This document shows, one piece after another, positions 10,986 to 23,182 of a stretch of 64,000 nt of DNA (the first letter of the stretch is position 1; every line of letters begins with the position of its first letter). Both the position numbers and the translations under genes were made by a program. Location: the NCBI RefSeq assembly GCF_036850765.1, contig NC_089495.1:200330847-200394846 (forward strand), in the 5' to 3' direction. Below the pieces are notes generated by a model that ran no database searches, had not been told where the DNA came from, and saw only the letters and a list, made by a program, of their open reading frames with translations. This DNA comes from Saccopteryx bilineata. Taxonomy: Eukaryota; Chordata; Mammalia; Chiroptera; Emballonuridae.

Positions 10986-13259
10986 ACTAAGATCCAAGAA
11001 AGCTGGTGGCCTGCTCATAAATTTATACCCTAATTCAAGTCTATCATGTTGTCAGAAAAAGTATGGCATAAAAAACACAGGCTTTAAAGCATACAGATCT
11101 GGATTCGAATTTTCCATTATCAATTATATCTATAATAATTGGAAAAAATTACGGTAATCTTGTGAGCCTTTGTATCCCCGTGTGAAATATGAAGCTTGAA
11201 TATTCCCAAGAGATTCAACTTGAAAACGCCTGAGTTTTGTACCTTGAGAGAGACAGGCAAATAACTCAAGAAGTCCCTAGTTCCAAAAGAAAATTTTTAA
11301 TCTCACACAGTCTCCCATGTTAAAAGAACTGCAAAAGTTCCACGGGAAAATGTTGGCTTCAAAGATAAATTCTATAGTTGTCTGAAAAGAATTACCTATG
11401 AACTAAAGCTGAAATATAAAGGAACTATCTCTGGAGAAATAATCAATATTTTGAAAGGAGTGTGGTAAAATATTCTGATAACTCAGGTCCAAAGAAGACA
11501 GCGAGAAGACGAGAGTGGTTAACTGGGACTAATACACATGTTGGAACCTTCTGATGTGTGTTTTCGTCTTTATGGAACAGAGGAGAGAAATTATCTTCAG
11601 CTCAGCATTATCCTCCACACAGAGGAATACTGCCTCTCTTGTTGTTGATGTCTAGATGCTCAAAACACTGAGAAGCCCAAAGGAGCTATTTTCAAGGCCC
11701 CAAATTCCCCAATTTGTCTGAGTGCTCCCTAAATGCACAACTATTTCTCACTCCTCTCTTTCTATAGCTTAGCTGTTTACTCAAAGCACATATCTGGCAA
11801 ACGCTTGCTGAAATGAAATTCAACACTTAGCTTCAAACATTGTATTTCAGAGCTCTCCTACTTGCCCAAAGGTGTTTTAAAAAATCAGCATGTTTACCAA
11901 TGAACTCTACGGCAGAGTAAGGAATGCCGAATAATTCCTCAACACTGTGCAGAATGCCACCAAAGGACACAATACAAACACCACCAGAATCTGAAGTAGG
12001 AAAGAGCATGCTTTTCAGAAGCTACCGTGCAGTGACCCCAACGTGGTTTATCTACTCCAAGTAAAACAACAATGACCTGTAGTCTGAAGGCACTTATATC
12101 ATTTTTAGAAAGCTTCCAACCTATGGTTTCAGGAAAGCTCTCCAACCTTAAAATGCATATGAACTCATCCTGGAGGAGACCATGGAGGGCACACAAGGAA
12201 GGGCTGCTGAATGAATGCTATTAGGACGGTTGCCTTCTACAGCAGAGGCATATGAGCAGTGCCGGAGGGACAAGGAGGGACAAGGAGGGACTTGGAGGAA
12301 CGGGTTACACGTGTCAGATGAGCTAGGGGACATGTCAGGATGAGGGCAGCATTCTTGAATATAAGTTCAGCACCCAGTGAAAGGGGCAGAAGGACATTTC
12401 AGGCAGCGGCGGCAACAGATCCAAAGAAGGGGTACCAACAGAGCATCCAGAGGTGAATTGTTTGGTATAGCCAAAGAATATGGCATATGTGAGGGAACGC
12501 AGACGAATCTGGAAAAGTCAACTAGATCAGATTCTAAAGAGTCCTACACAATATGTTAGTACTGGGACTTGATCCTCTGGGCTGTAATGGGCACAGTCAG
12601 CTCAGACTATAGCTCAGAAACATGTCATGCCAACTAGAATTAAACCACAACTAACTAGAAGCCAAAGAACCAAATAATGTTTGAGCTTACTTCTCTTTAA
12701 AGAAAATAACATAAGCTCTTAAGGACTTGGTAAAATTCAATTACATACACGTACACACATACTTCCCAAGGATATCCTGAGTTCAACAGAGACCAAAATC
12801 AGTTTTAGACAGCAAGCTGACAACCGTCAGAGGTATGACCCAAAACCACAGCAATGTTTAATGAAACCAGGTTCAGAAGGGCTGAGGGACTTCGCCACAC
12901 CCGTACAGTGCTCAGTGGCAGAGCTGGGTCAAAATCTTAGTTTGTTCGGGGTACTGCCTACTTCCCCATAACTCTGACTTTGTTGTCCCTTTCCCTTGTG
13001 CAAGGAAAGTCCCTGAGAGGCAGGACAGCCAGGGCGAACACAGAGCACAAGTCAGGGTGTGAGATGATGAGTAGCACGAATACCAGAACCAGGCTTACAG
13101 GCTGCGAGCACTACATAAATTCTCACCATCATTCATGATCATCTCTCTGTAGAATCATACAATCGCTGGTGGTTCACAGCAACCCCCACTGCAGCTTTTC
13201 ACATGTGATTCGAAAGCAGGCAAAGACCAAGAGCTGTAAACATGTGGTGATGTTTCTAC

Positions 13260-13393
13260 CTTTGGGGGGAGGGCTCTTGGAGTCCTCCATAGACAGCTTC
13301 AGCTGCTGTATGAACTCGCCGCCATACACACTTCTTTCTTGCCAGATGTTCAGCAATCTTTCTAAAGGTTTTTTACAGCCTTCATCTGCCTCT
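13260..13393 (-). CDS. RPRD1B: RPRD1B coding exon 3 (end of CID)
   Basis: This internal exon of 134 nt encodes residues 94-139. The acceptor is TTCTGGGCAG|AGAGGC and the donor is CCCAAAG|GTAGAAAC. The translation runs EADEGCKKPLERLLNIWQER, then SVYGGEFIQQLKLSMEDSKS and PPPK. It closes the CID (helices 7-8 of the fold, by family knowledge) and begins the flexible linker. The motif IWQERSVYGGEFIQQL distinguishes RPRD1B from RPRD1A, which by memory has IWEERSVYENDVLEQL. Splice phases 2 in and 1 out agree with exons 2 and 4. A polypyrimidine tract is weak here, but both splice dinucleotides and the exact frame support the call. Confidence 0.97.
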
Positions 13394-14117
13394 CTGCCCA
13401 GAAAAGATGAAAAGATATATATAAGCTTAAGATTTTTTTTGTTTTTAATTAGGACAGATGTACTTAAATATATATATATATAGCAACAACTGACTAAATG
13501 ATTTACACATTTAAAAACAGAATGAAGAGTAAGGTATATACTGTGATAAGTGGATACCCAAAACTTGACCAGAAACTACCTTCTTCCTGTGGGGGAATGA
13601 GAGAGATGACATGATAAAAGTAATCTGTGTTTTATTCCCTTTGAAAGATGGGCCAACAGGGCAAAAAGTCAATGGCTGATTTTTACAGAGAGAAATATCA
13701 AAAATTGATATTATCAATTGTGACAGCTTGCTTTATAGGAAGACATTAACTGAAATCTAGTATCAGACATTCTGTCAGAAACTAAAGGGGATCAAAACTT
13801 TTAAGGATAGAAAAAAAGATTAAAATAAAACAATAAATGTTTAACATGGGGAATAAATTCACTGCAACTCATCAATGCTAACACACCAACACCTCTATGT
13901 GCATAATACAATCATACAAACATATATATCACGACTGATTTCAACTTGAACTATTTCACAATTACCTTAAAAATCTGGGCTAGGTCTGCAGTCCACATTC
14001 ACACAAAGGTGTCTAATAGATAATCTCGAAACCCATTGAGCTTAAATACAGTCCTAGGTAATTTAAGACAGTTTTTAACAGGCATATTACACTCTTGAAA
14101 TAGATGGGGTTTCTTTC

Positions 14118-14280
14118 TTTCTTTTTTTTTTTTGCAAGGGGGAATGGAGAGAGAGAGAGCATCAACTAATTGTTCCACATAGTTGTGCCATTGATTGCTT
14201 CTCACATGTGCCCTGAACAAGAAACCTTGGTGCTCCGGGACAACGCTCCAGCCACAGTGCCACTGGCCAAGGCCCAGATG
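14118..14280 (-). mobile_element. Degraded tRNA-type SINE
   Basis: The plus strand shows a GA tract, CATCAACTAATTGTTC, TCTCACATGTGCCCTGAAC and a decayed head ending CACTGGCCAAGGCC. It is related to the SINE at 24960 and is much more diverged than the others. Confidence 0.7.
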
Positions 14281-14999
14281 GTTTTCCATGAGGTGACTGA
14301 CCAACACTCAGTGTGAACCAGTGGCTCACCTAAAATGTCAGAGAGCAAGTGGAAGAGTGGGGAGAGGCTGTCTGGAAGGAAAACAAATCCCTCACCACCC
14401 ACCCATCGCTACTATGAATTGTCCTGGTTTGGAGAGCTGTCTGGGTGTCAATGACTTCAAACAAGAAGGGAGACCCTGACATCTGAGTATCGAAGTCAAT
14501 TACCTTTAACAGGAACTTCAACAAGAAATCATCCCAAACCAGTTGAGATGGGAATTTCATCCACCCTCAGCCTTGACAGCACTTTCCTCAAACGTAAGTA
14601 AACAGGGGAGAGAAGCTTTCAGCCTGATCTGGTCAGGCTGCATTATTTCTGAATTGTTAATGGCAAACTTCACCGAATTGCAGTTAAAGGACTAAATCAG
14701 AGTACATACAGATTTATCTGTAGTTGTTAAACCTTTTTCTTTTCATCAGAAGTGAGGGTGAGAAAAAAAAAATTCTACTAAGTTTATAAAATTTAAAGGT
14801 ACCCTAATTATTTCATATTTGTGATAAAACACTTTTACTCCATCTTTAAACTATATCTAAATAAACAAATTACTTCTTACCTCTTCCTCTACTATCAACT
14901 TGGTCCATGCCACTACCATTTCTTGCCTGATTACTATAACAGAGCCTCATTGCTGGGCTCCTTGCTTCCATGTATGTCCTATAATCTATTATCAAGCTT

Positions 15000-15300
15000 A
15001 AAAAATGATAATAATTCTAGCTGTTGTGTTAAAGCAGATATGGCACTCTTGCTCAAAACTTCCAAAGGTTCTTCCTCTGAATAAAACTGAAAGTCCTTAT
15101 AAAGCCTATGAAACCCCTATTTTTCTGGTCTCACCTTTCCCCAACAGCTACCCAGGCCCTCCTGCCCCAGTGCCTTTGCACTGGAGCCATATTCCCCCAG
15201 GTGGTGCCATGGCTCATTTGCTCTCCTCCTCTAGGTATGTACTGCTTACACAGCACCTCTACAGTGCGTCCTTCCCTAATGTCCCTATTTAAATTACACT
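15000..15300 (+). mobile_element. L2 fragment
   Basis: ACTCTTGCTCAAAACTTCCA, CCAGTGCCTTTGCACTGGAG and TTCCCCCAGGTGGTGCCATG are typical L2 3' motifs. Confidence 0.55.
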
Positions 15301-16012
15301 CCCTCCCCCTACTTAATTCTTTTCCACACAACTTATCTTCTAATATGCTATATAGTTTACTTGTTGTTTACTCTTTCCACTTGAATATAAGGATAGGTAT
15401 CTGTCTTTCCCCCTCACTATCTACCCTTTAAAAAAACTTGTTTAGATAGGTTTCAATAAGCCATACAATTTAGTTAACAAAGTTAACTAAGCAACGTACA
15501 AGTTAACATACAAGTTTTAGTTAACTTAAAGCAATCATCTTACCACATCACGGTCATTCATGCCAGACATCAACTAAACCCTCAACTGCTCATTCAATGA
15601 GGTTTATAGAACACCGCGCTGGAATACAGAGAACCAGGCCTCAGTCCTGCCCGCTGGGGCTTCACCTTCTAGCAACAGTGGACCACACGTATTTTCTACT
15701 CAGAAGTTGCGCTCTCGTGCATTTGCCTTTGCTGATGCTATCTCCTCTCCTCTAAATGGAACCCCCAAAGAAAAACAAGGTGAATTCAAGTGGCTTAACT
15801 ACATGGGGAGTGTGTAGAAATAGCAGAAGAATCTGGAGGGAAAGAGTGGAATTAGATTATAGAGGGTACTAAAGGCCACATTAAGCATGTTGCCTTTATC
15901 CTGAAGGCAAAGTCCTTGATGTCATCAAATGTATGACTTAGAAAAATAAAGTCATTATAGCTAGTATAATCAAATCAAAACAAATCAGAACTTTTAACTG
16001 GATGATACTTTT

Positions 16013-16179
16013 TTTTTTTTTTTAATTTATTTATTCATTTTAGAGAGGAGAGGTAGGGAGAGACAGAGAGAGAGAGAGAAAGAGAGAGAAAGAAGGGGGG
16101 AGGAGCTGGAAGCATCAACTCCCATATGTGCCTTGACCAGGAAAGTCCAGGGTTTCGAACTGGCGACCTCAGCATTTCC
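16013..16179 (-). mobile_element. Second tRNA-type bat SINE, 5'-truncated
   Basis: On the minus strand the element reads AAATGCTGAGGTCGCCAGTT, then CTTTCCTGGTCAAGGCACAT and a GA/CT-rich tail. The first part of the tRNA head is missing. A perfect 16-bp duplication ACTGGATGATACTTTT lies at 15997-16012 and 16180-16195, so the truncation occurred at insertion. Confidence 0.9.
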
Positions 16180-17112
16180 ACTGGATGATACTTTTAATCT
16201 AAAATCTGTTCTCTGCAAATTCTCCTTTCACTTAAAAGAGAAACCTTCATCATGATAACCGAATCTTATCTAGGATTTAGTTAAAGGGATGGAGGGCACA
16301 ACATCTCCCCTCCTCCACCCCTGGGGACAGCTGGGGTTCAGTAAAGACTTTTACAATGGAAACTGATGCTCAAACTTATAATAACCTAAAGACATTTTCA
16401 ATAGGCTTTCACCACTCTGGGCTAAATCCAAAAGATGTCTCTAGTTTAATTGGTGAATGGAATCAACCAGGGTAAGCTAATTCTTTGAGAACTATAGTAA
16501 ATCAAAGTTTTTCCAGGTTAAGTTTCAAAGTTACAGATACAATAACTAAATCTTTTTACTGATGAGATTTTGCCATAAAAAGCTCCAAAAAACTGGAAGT
16601 CACTTTAGCTCCTAGAACTGGATACGACTAACACCAAGAGAGCAGTTTTATAATGGAAAGAGCTACCTTCTCGGGCTGCTGTAACTCCACACTAAACTGA
16701 AAAATCCTGAAGTTAAAAAAAAACCCACCAAAAAATCACTGCCACTAATCAATGAATAAACTGGAAGGTAATAAATAATTATAAAACTTATTATGCTGAA
16801 CATAGCTTAGTATGTACTTTAATTCTGATTGATTATAAATATCATCACTGCAAAACTGATCTGAAAAGTACCAAGTGTGTGTAATGCACACAGGATTGCT
16901 GCTGGAGTGTTCGGCCAGCCCAGAACCTTTTCTTCTTTTGTGGTTTTAAGGGCACTTCCTTGGCACAACTACCATCATTTCTGTTTGTGTCTTGTCCAGG
17001 CACAACAGGCCTGTCGCAGCCTACCAAGGGCAAGCCTCCTTTCTGAGCAGCCCCAACACTTCAGACAGCGCCTCAGGCAGAGCTGGAGCAGAAACAGCTC
17101 TGTGATCGCGCA

Positions 17113-17205
17113 GAAGAGAGTTCACACAGCCAGCCCGAGTCCAGCAAGCCGGAGACCAGCCAGCCGGAGACCAGCCAGCCCGAGACCAGCCAACCCGAGA
17201 CCACT
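17113..17205. repeat. Short GC-rich tandem repeat (about 15-16 bp unit)
   Basis: About five diverged units of the type CCAGCCGGAGA or CCAGCCCGAGA follow one another, each with GACCAGCC or GTCCAGCA. The run sits inside a GC-rich block of about 450 bp in an AT-rich intron. Confidence 0.8.
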
Positions 17206-17499
17206 ATCCTTAGAAGGGCTGCTTCCACAGCATCTGAGGAGTGGCGGGCATCTGGGAAACCTGGGTTTCAGGAGTGTTCCTGCCGTTTCTGAATGAATAA
17301 GGACAGTTAACTGTGCCTAATTTGTTTGTTCAAACAATGTAGTTATGCTGAACACCTGCCTTCTTTCTGGAACTTGGCAGAGGACGCCTGTGGTAAAAAC
17401 CTTAGGCACTGATTGTCTAACGAGCTTCCCAAGTACACATTTCACACATGTCATAATTCAACACAGGAGGAATTAAGAATATCTTGTGCGGCCCCACTG

Positions 17500-17761
17500 C
17501 AGTGATTTTCAAACCTGTTCATCTCATGGCACACATAAACTAATTTCTAAGAGTCTATGGCACACCAAAAAAATATATTTTTTGCCAACCAGACAAAAAA
17601 ACAAAAAAAATAGGTATAACTTTGACTTGTTCATACTGGACAACTATTGTTGTGTTGGCTGTTGTCATTTTCTAAGGGAAAAGAGGCCAGTGCCCATGAT
17701 TAAACAGTCAGGTAACTGCATGTTTTAAAAATTCTCACAGCACACCAGCTGGAAATCACTG
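17500..17761. mobile_element. hAT-type element (CAGTGATTTTCAA...)
   Basis: The left end CAGTGATTTTCAAACCTG and the right end CAGCTGGAAATCACTG are imperfect inverted repeats. The interior TCATCTCATGGCACACATAA is one I associate with bat hAT families. No clear 8-bp duplication was found. Confidence 0.75.
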
Positions 17762-18018
17762 AAAGGACAAAAATCTTATGCCTAGTCTCCTCTGAACTTC
17801 ATCCCACAGCCCTTTTCCCTTTACTGACTGACTTTGTATCCCTTCACTCTAATGACTCACGTCCAGGAGCAAAAACTATAGTGAGTCCTGTGAGACCTCC
17901 TAGCAAGTCACCACACCCACCAGTGGTCTTTGAAATTCATGACAACAGTCAATAAATATGTAGATGGTGCTAACTCCAAATGTGTCCCCAGAAGTTCACT
18001 TCCCCCTGAGCTTCAGAT

Positions 18019-18160
18019 GAGGCATGCCTCCCAAACATTGCAGGTTTCGTTCTAGACCGCCACAATAATGCAAGTATCTAATAAAGCAAGTTGTATTCTT
18101 TTTGCTGATGGTCTTTCCTTCAGTTCAATAACACAAAGTGCAATAAAACAAGGTATGCCT
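18019..18160. mobile_element. Tigger1-type miniature element
   Basis: The ends GAGGCATGCCT and AGGTATGCCTAT, with CAGGTTTCGTTCTAGACCGC and CAATAAAACAAGGTATGCCT inside, match the two termini of Tigger1 with the coding middle deleted. It is about 140 bp long. Confidence 0.8.
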
Positions 18161-18500
18161 ATATTTTACCCCTCTGCCTATCTGACATTGCCTCTTGGAG
18201 TATTACCAGCTGTCTCAAACGTAATGTGGCCAAAACAAAGCTTTTGATTTCTTCTACCACATCTTTTCCCCAAATCTCACCTCAGTAGGGGCACTGCTGG
18301 CCATCCACTTACATCAAAAACCTAAAAATAATCTTTGATTTCTCTCCTCACCACCAGCTCCTACTCAACTCCCATAATTCCTATCAGTGTTACATTTATG
18401 GGGTGGGAAGCAAATCTATCCACAAAGTAAACATTCAATCAACAGAAGCTATTATCATATTCTCTCTGCTTCCGAGTCCTAGCACATGTTGCTTCTAGAC

Positions 18501-19281
18501 CAGGCATGGCCAACATATGGCCCCCGTAATGAGTTTAAGCGGCCCATGATTAGATTTTTAATATTCTCTGCTACTCTAAAATCTCAGCTACTCAGAAGCG
18601 GAGTGTCTTTGATTATTGGAAATCAAGATATTTAAGAAGATAGTGATACCCAGAAAAGAATTCCACGTGTGACTAATCTAGGGTTAACTTCCAATAATTG
18701 GTCAAATGGATTCACGATTCTTCTTTATTTTTTAAAAAAATTCCATTATAAAGATTTACAACTTTTGTACTCGTCTGTACTCAATATGAACTGTTTGACG
18801 TTTAGCGGCAATGTGAAACCCACATTCTTTTAGGCGGAGTTTGCTAGTGCGCACCCAAGGTCAAACAATTTGTTATTTTTGTGGTCAAGTGTGCTGAATC
18901 AAGTGGCACTGTAGCATAGACAATAGCTGCAGTTGATAACTGAAAACGTGTCCAGGCTGTTTGTGAAATGAAATAATTGTTTTATTTGAAATATAACCCC
19001 TTCAAGCTCATTCTATTAATTAAATATTGTTTCGAGTGATTGTGATACAGTTTGGATATTTATACAATATGTAATTATATTTTTATTAAAATAATATTGT
19101 ATATTAAAATTTTTCACTCATATTTATTCATAAACAAATTAAATAAAATTTTGTTTAAATGAATCATTTTTATATTTAACATTTTTTTATTTAACATTTT
19201 TTAATTTTAATATTTCATCCGGCCCATGATAAAAGTTTTCTTTCTAATCTTGCCCAAGGGCAAAACTGTTGGCCACACCTG
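18501..19281. mobile_element. Non-autonomous hAT transposon, 781 bp
   Basis: The element starts CAGGCATGGCCAACATATGG and ends GTTGGCCACACCTG, which are imperfect inverted repeats. It is flanked by 8-bp duplications TTCTAGAC (18493-18500) and CTCTAGAC (19282-19289), one mismatch. A second inner inverted pair is visible: GCGGCCCATGAT near the left end and CGGCCCATGATAAAAG near the right end occur on the same strand. The middle is very AT-rich and lacks a transposase frame. Confidence 0.85.
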
Positions 19282-19369
19282 CTCTAGACTATACTAGAGC
19301 AACACCCTCCAAACTAATGTCTCTGCCCCTCCCTTGGCCCTTATAATCCATTTTCCAAACCAAGCCAGA

Positions 19370-19620
19370 AGATCTTTTAACAATGTGATGGAATGAATAC
19401 ATCATTCCCCTGCTTAAAAACCTTAACTGACATCACATAAGCATACGTCCCAATGCTTACAAGACGTATGTGACTGGCCCCTGCATACCTCTCGGATGTC
19501 ACCTGGGTGCCACTACTCCCTTTGCTCACTGTGTTGCAACTACACTGGCCTTCATCACCCCCCATGTCATTCCTACAGGGGCCTTCCTCCACCACACTAG
19601 AAGAGATTCCACTCTAGAAC
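19370..19620 (+). mobile_element. L2 fragment
   Basis: CATTCCCCTGCTTAAAAACC, TATGTGACTGGCCCCTGCAT and CTACACTGGCCTTCATCACC are typical L2 3' motifs in sense orientation. Confidence 0.6.
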
Positions 19621-22004
19621 GCCATTCCAGTTCCTTATGACCACATCACCACTCTCTGAAAGTATCCTGTTCATTCATCCATCTGCCTGCTTTATTCATG
19701 TCTGCTCCGTTATCTGGAGCATTCCTTGGCACACAGAAGGCACGCAATACACACTGAATTAAAAATAAGGTGCACAACCATCTCCAAACTGAGAAGAAAA
19801 CAAGAAGGAATTTGTATGGAAAAAAAGTTCAAAGCCTGTTACTTAAACTGCTATTCAAATTAAATTTACCCTATGAGTCTGGCAGCTTTCTCTGACTTGA
19901 AAAGTTTGGTTTGGGGATTTTGGGGGGGTGGGGTAGAGATCGAGGGAGGAAGTAGGAGATTACCATAAAGAGATTCCTATCAAACTGGTCAATATGTTCA
20001 ATATGAATGGTCAACTATCTTTGTTCATCAGCTGGCCAAAGGAAAACCATACATAGAACATGTCTTACTGTTGATAAGGCTCATCAGGCCTGATGTAGAG
20101 TGGCTGGCCTTCCTGTTCTAACAACGGCAGGGGGAGGGGCCTGAAACATGGGGATTCCAAATACAGTACCCAAATAGGGCATTAAAAGAACTAGAAGAAT
20201 GCAAAATAATAGTAAATAAATTATGGGTTTTTTTTTATTAAAAAGGACCATGTTTATTTTCCCACAATGCCAAAGCATCTGCCAAGATCTCTGTGCAGTC
20301 CCCCCTAGATGGGTTTTAGGGTGCTACCAAGTAGAAGGAATTTATAATCCCTGCACTGCCCACCCCCCACCACCTCCCACCTGTTTCTACTTACCCTTTT
20401 CTGGATTTGGGACAGGTAACAGTTATGTTCAATTTTTAAATAAAAATGTTATATTTATTAACCCTACAGAAAATAATTTTACTCAATTTCCTATACCCTC
20501 AATTAACTGACTAATTCAAACATTAACTGAACTACTCTCTGCTCCAGGGCAGACCACAACACTGCCCAGCTCCTGGGACATCACCATTCACACCCAGGCT
20601 CCTAAATGGTATTCCCTACAGCTCCGTAACCCAGCAGCTGTGCCAGACACTTCACTGGGTGCTTGGACTACAGTAAAGAACAAAAAAGAAAAGGCCCTTC
20701 TCTACACAAAGTTCACAATGTACTATGTCCCCACGAAGGAGCAAAGCCCTTGGACCAGTCACTGGAGCATGCACTTTCAAACACTGCTCACTTTAGCACC
20801 ACAACTCTAATCAGGAAACTCGGGCTCAGAAAGCTACATCATTATCACATGTAGAGGCACTCAGTGTTGGAGGCAGGGCTACAGCCAATGTCTAAGAAAC
20901 TGAACTCAATCTCCTCTAAACAAAAACATGCCTGTTTCCAGTTTCAAACAGCTACTCCAGTAGCTCTCAGCTTCCTCTCTGTTATGAGGAGACAGTATTC
21001 AAGTTTATAACACATTCTGCTTCTGCAGCGTCCGCGTGCACCAACAGAGCGAGCCAGCTATGCCGTGCGCAAACCAAAGTCTTTCCCCCATCTCTAGACA
21101 GCTAGACAGCATTTCTTTCTTTTGGATTTCTCACTGTAGTCCTTCCAATGTTTCAAATCCTTCTGGAATGGCAGACTTACTTTTACATTTAAGACCTTTC
21201 ACTTTAGACCCTAGAACAATTTTTACTTAACCCACTAGTCTCCTTCGTGCCCTTCTCAGTTTCCTTTGTCAAGATGTTTATGTTTACTTAGTAATCTTCT
21301 GGTAAAAAACAGTTTTTCTCTGCTTCTCCTGGGCAGCTAACTTGTGTCTACAGAAAATTTGTTTTTAAAATAAGAATGATTTCTAAAACTTTTAATCAAA
21401 TGATTGTTTTCTGCGATATGTGTTTTCTATGCTCCAGCCCTCTCTGTCACCAACACGACAGTGGCAGAGGCTTCAGGTGATACAGGCAGAGTAAATATCT
21501 ACTTTCCTCACTAGAAATTATCTTTGCAGTTACAGTAATGTCCACTATTTCTAGTGAACATCTAGACATCCAGATGGAAATAAAAATAAAGGCATAAGCA
21601 ACTAATTTCTTGCTAATAAGGTTTTGTTACTGGTTGGTTCCCATGTATAATTTGGCCTTTTTTTTTTTTTTTTTTTTTTTTACCGTAAGCTAATGAGACA
21701 ATTCAGCCAAACCAAGAGAAATAGTATATTCAAGAAATGAATTCAATAATGATTACCTCTAGGGAAAAGATGTGTTTCAAGGGCTAGACTGAATCACTTA
21801 AATGCACCAAAATGTTTACATGTCTGAGGTGGTTTTTTAGGCCCAGCAAAACATAAAACCATAATTTAGCCTTTGCACCACTCTGTAAAACACATCTCTA
21901 TAAAGCACAAGTTGTCAATTTACAAAAGTTATCTTGGAAAAGGAAAGAACAAAAAGCAGGAAAGGTAATGTATTTAAAACCAGAACAAAAAAGAGACAAC
22001 ATAC

Positions 22005-22134
22005 CTGGCAACATGAGAAAAAGCATCCACAAGGACAGATTCAAATTCTCTAGTGAATTCGGGTCCTTTCCTTTTACTGTTTTGGATGACATCATTTGCT
22101 AAGTACAGAAAAGTAAGCTTTCTATTTGATTTGG
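22005..22134 (-). CDS. RPRD1B: RPRD1B coding exon 2 (CID core)
   Basis: This internal exon of 130 nt encodes residues 51-94. The acceptor is TTTTTTCCAG|CC and the donor is GCCAG|GTATGT. The translation includes KSNRKLTFLYLANDVIQNSK followed by RKGPEFTREFESVLVDAFSH, the most conserved part of the CID fold. In this family the segment around NDVIQNS helps form the groove that holds the Ser2-phosphorylated polymerase CTD. Phase 1 in and phase 2 out match the flanking exons exactly, giving 281 nt of continuous frame after exon 2. The exon is not obvious as a long ORF because introns of 8.6 and 5.9 kb flank it. Nothing is missing compared with the mammalian protein as I remember it. Confidence 0.97.
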
Positions 22135-23182
22135 CTGGAAAAAAAGAAAAGAAGATAATTTAACTTACACCGAGGAAATTCTCAATTCACAACTCTTTTG
22201 TCCTAAGCTACCCCTAAAAAATATTAAGACAAGCATTATCTATTGCGGCAGGGCTGTTATACATCTGAAAAACAACCCAAGAACTTGACATCTCTAACAA
22301 AAGAGGTCTGAGAACACAATTTTTGTAAAAAGCAGAACAAGAATGGGTCACCTTCATTTATTTTAACAAGAGTAATTAATTAGCAGTAAAAATGAAGATA
22401 ATCTAAAGAAAATTCCTAAAGGACAAGCAGTCAATATTCTCCAGAAGACATGTTAAAACCAAGGCTTTCATTTATTCTACTGCAAAAGTGAACTTTTCTA
22501 ACTATTAATTATCGAATACTGCAGAATGAAAGACTGAGTGAGTTAAGCTACTCAGTCTTTCACTTGAGTTTATGCTACTCAACTGAAAATTTCTCTTTGA
22601 ACACATTCTAATAACCATCCATCATCAATCAATTACATCAACTCCACAATCCAAAGAAATCTTTAAATGCACCAATTGATATTTATCTCAAATACAAATA
22701 CACATTAATGCCATATAATTATTGAAAATTTACACATCTGAAATCTGGATATGCAAAATATGGCTCCCCAAAAAACAATAATTCTTCTCTTATACATACT
22801 AAACATATATTTCCTATTACTCTACATAGCATTATATATTAAACCATAAAAACCTCTTGCAATATGTCTGAGTTACAGTTGCTTGGGGGAACATTACTGA
22901 ATTTCCTGGCTTCTTTGCACATAACTTCTCAACTGTAAAGTTACATCATTAAAATTTTTCGTCCCAGTCTTCTTTTAAAAGGAATAAATAAGAACACAAT
23001 CATAGTTCAAAACCCTAAGTTTTCTCCAATACCAAAGTACCTGAAAACCTCAAGCAAGTCCTATGTCAACCTTTATACACACCTAGTCCTTATTCCATCT
23101 CTCTCGGAACCACCTGTTTCTTTTGAAATGCATACAGCATGTATAAAAATCTGACACAGAAGGCATAAGACCTGACATTCTT

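Larger units (their letters stand above)
6082..13259 (-). other. RPRD1B: RPRD1B intron 3
   Basis: This intron of 7.2 kb is mostly AT-rich. It holds MIR copies (6871-7060, 10757-10985), a Tigger-like transposon remnant (about 7135-7880), an L2 piece (8880-9180) and the only plus-strand Rhin-type SINE (9944-10350). I see no exon or RNA gene in the rest. Confidence 0.85.
13394..22004 (-). other. RPRD1B: RPRD1B intron 2
   Basis: This intron of 8.6 kb contains two SINE copies (14118-14280, 16013-16179), L2 pieces (about 15000-15300 and 19370-19620), two hAT elements (17500-17761, 18501-19281), a Tigger1-type miniature element (about 18019-18160) and an unexplained GC-rich block with a short tandem repeat (about 16885-17330). 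It also has a T23 run at 21658-21680. Confidence 0.85.
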
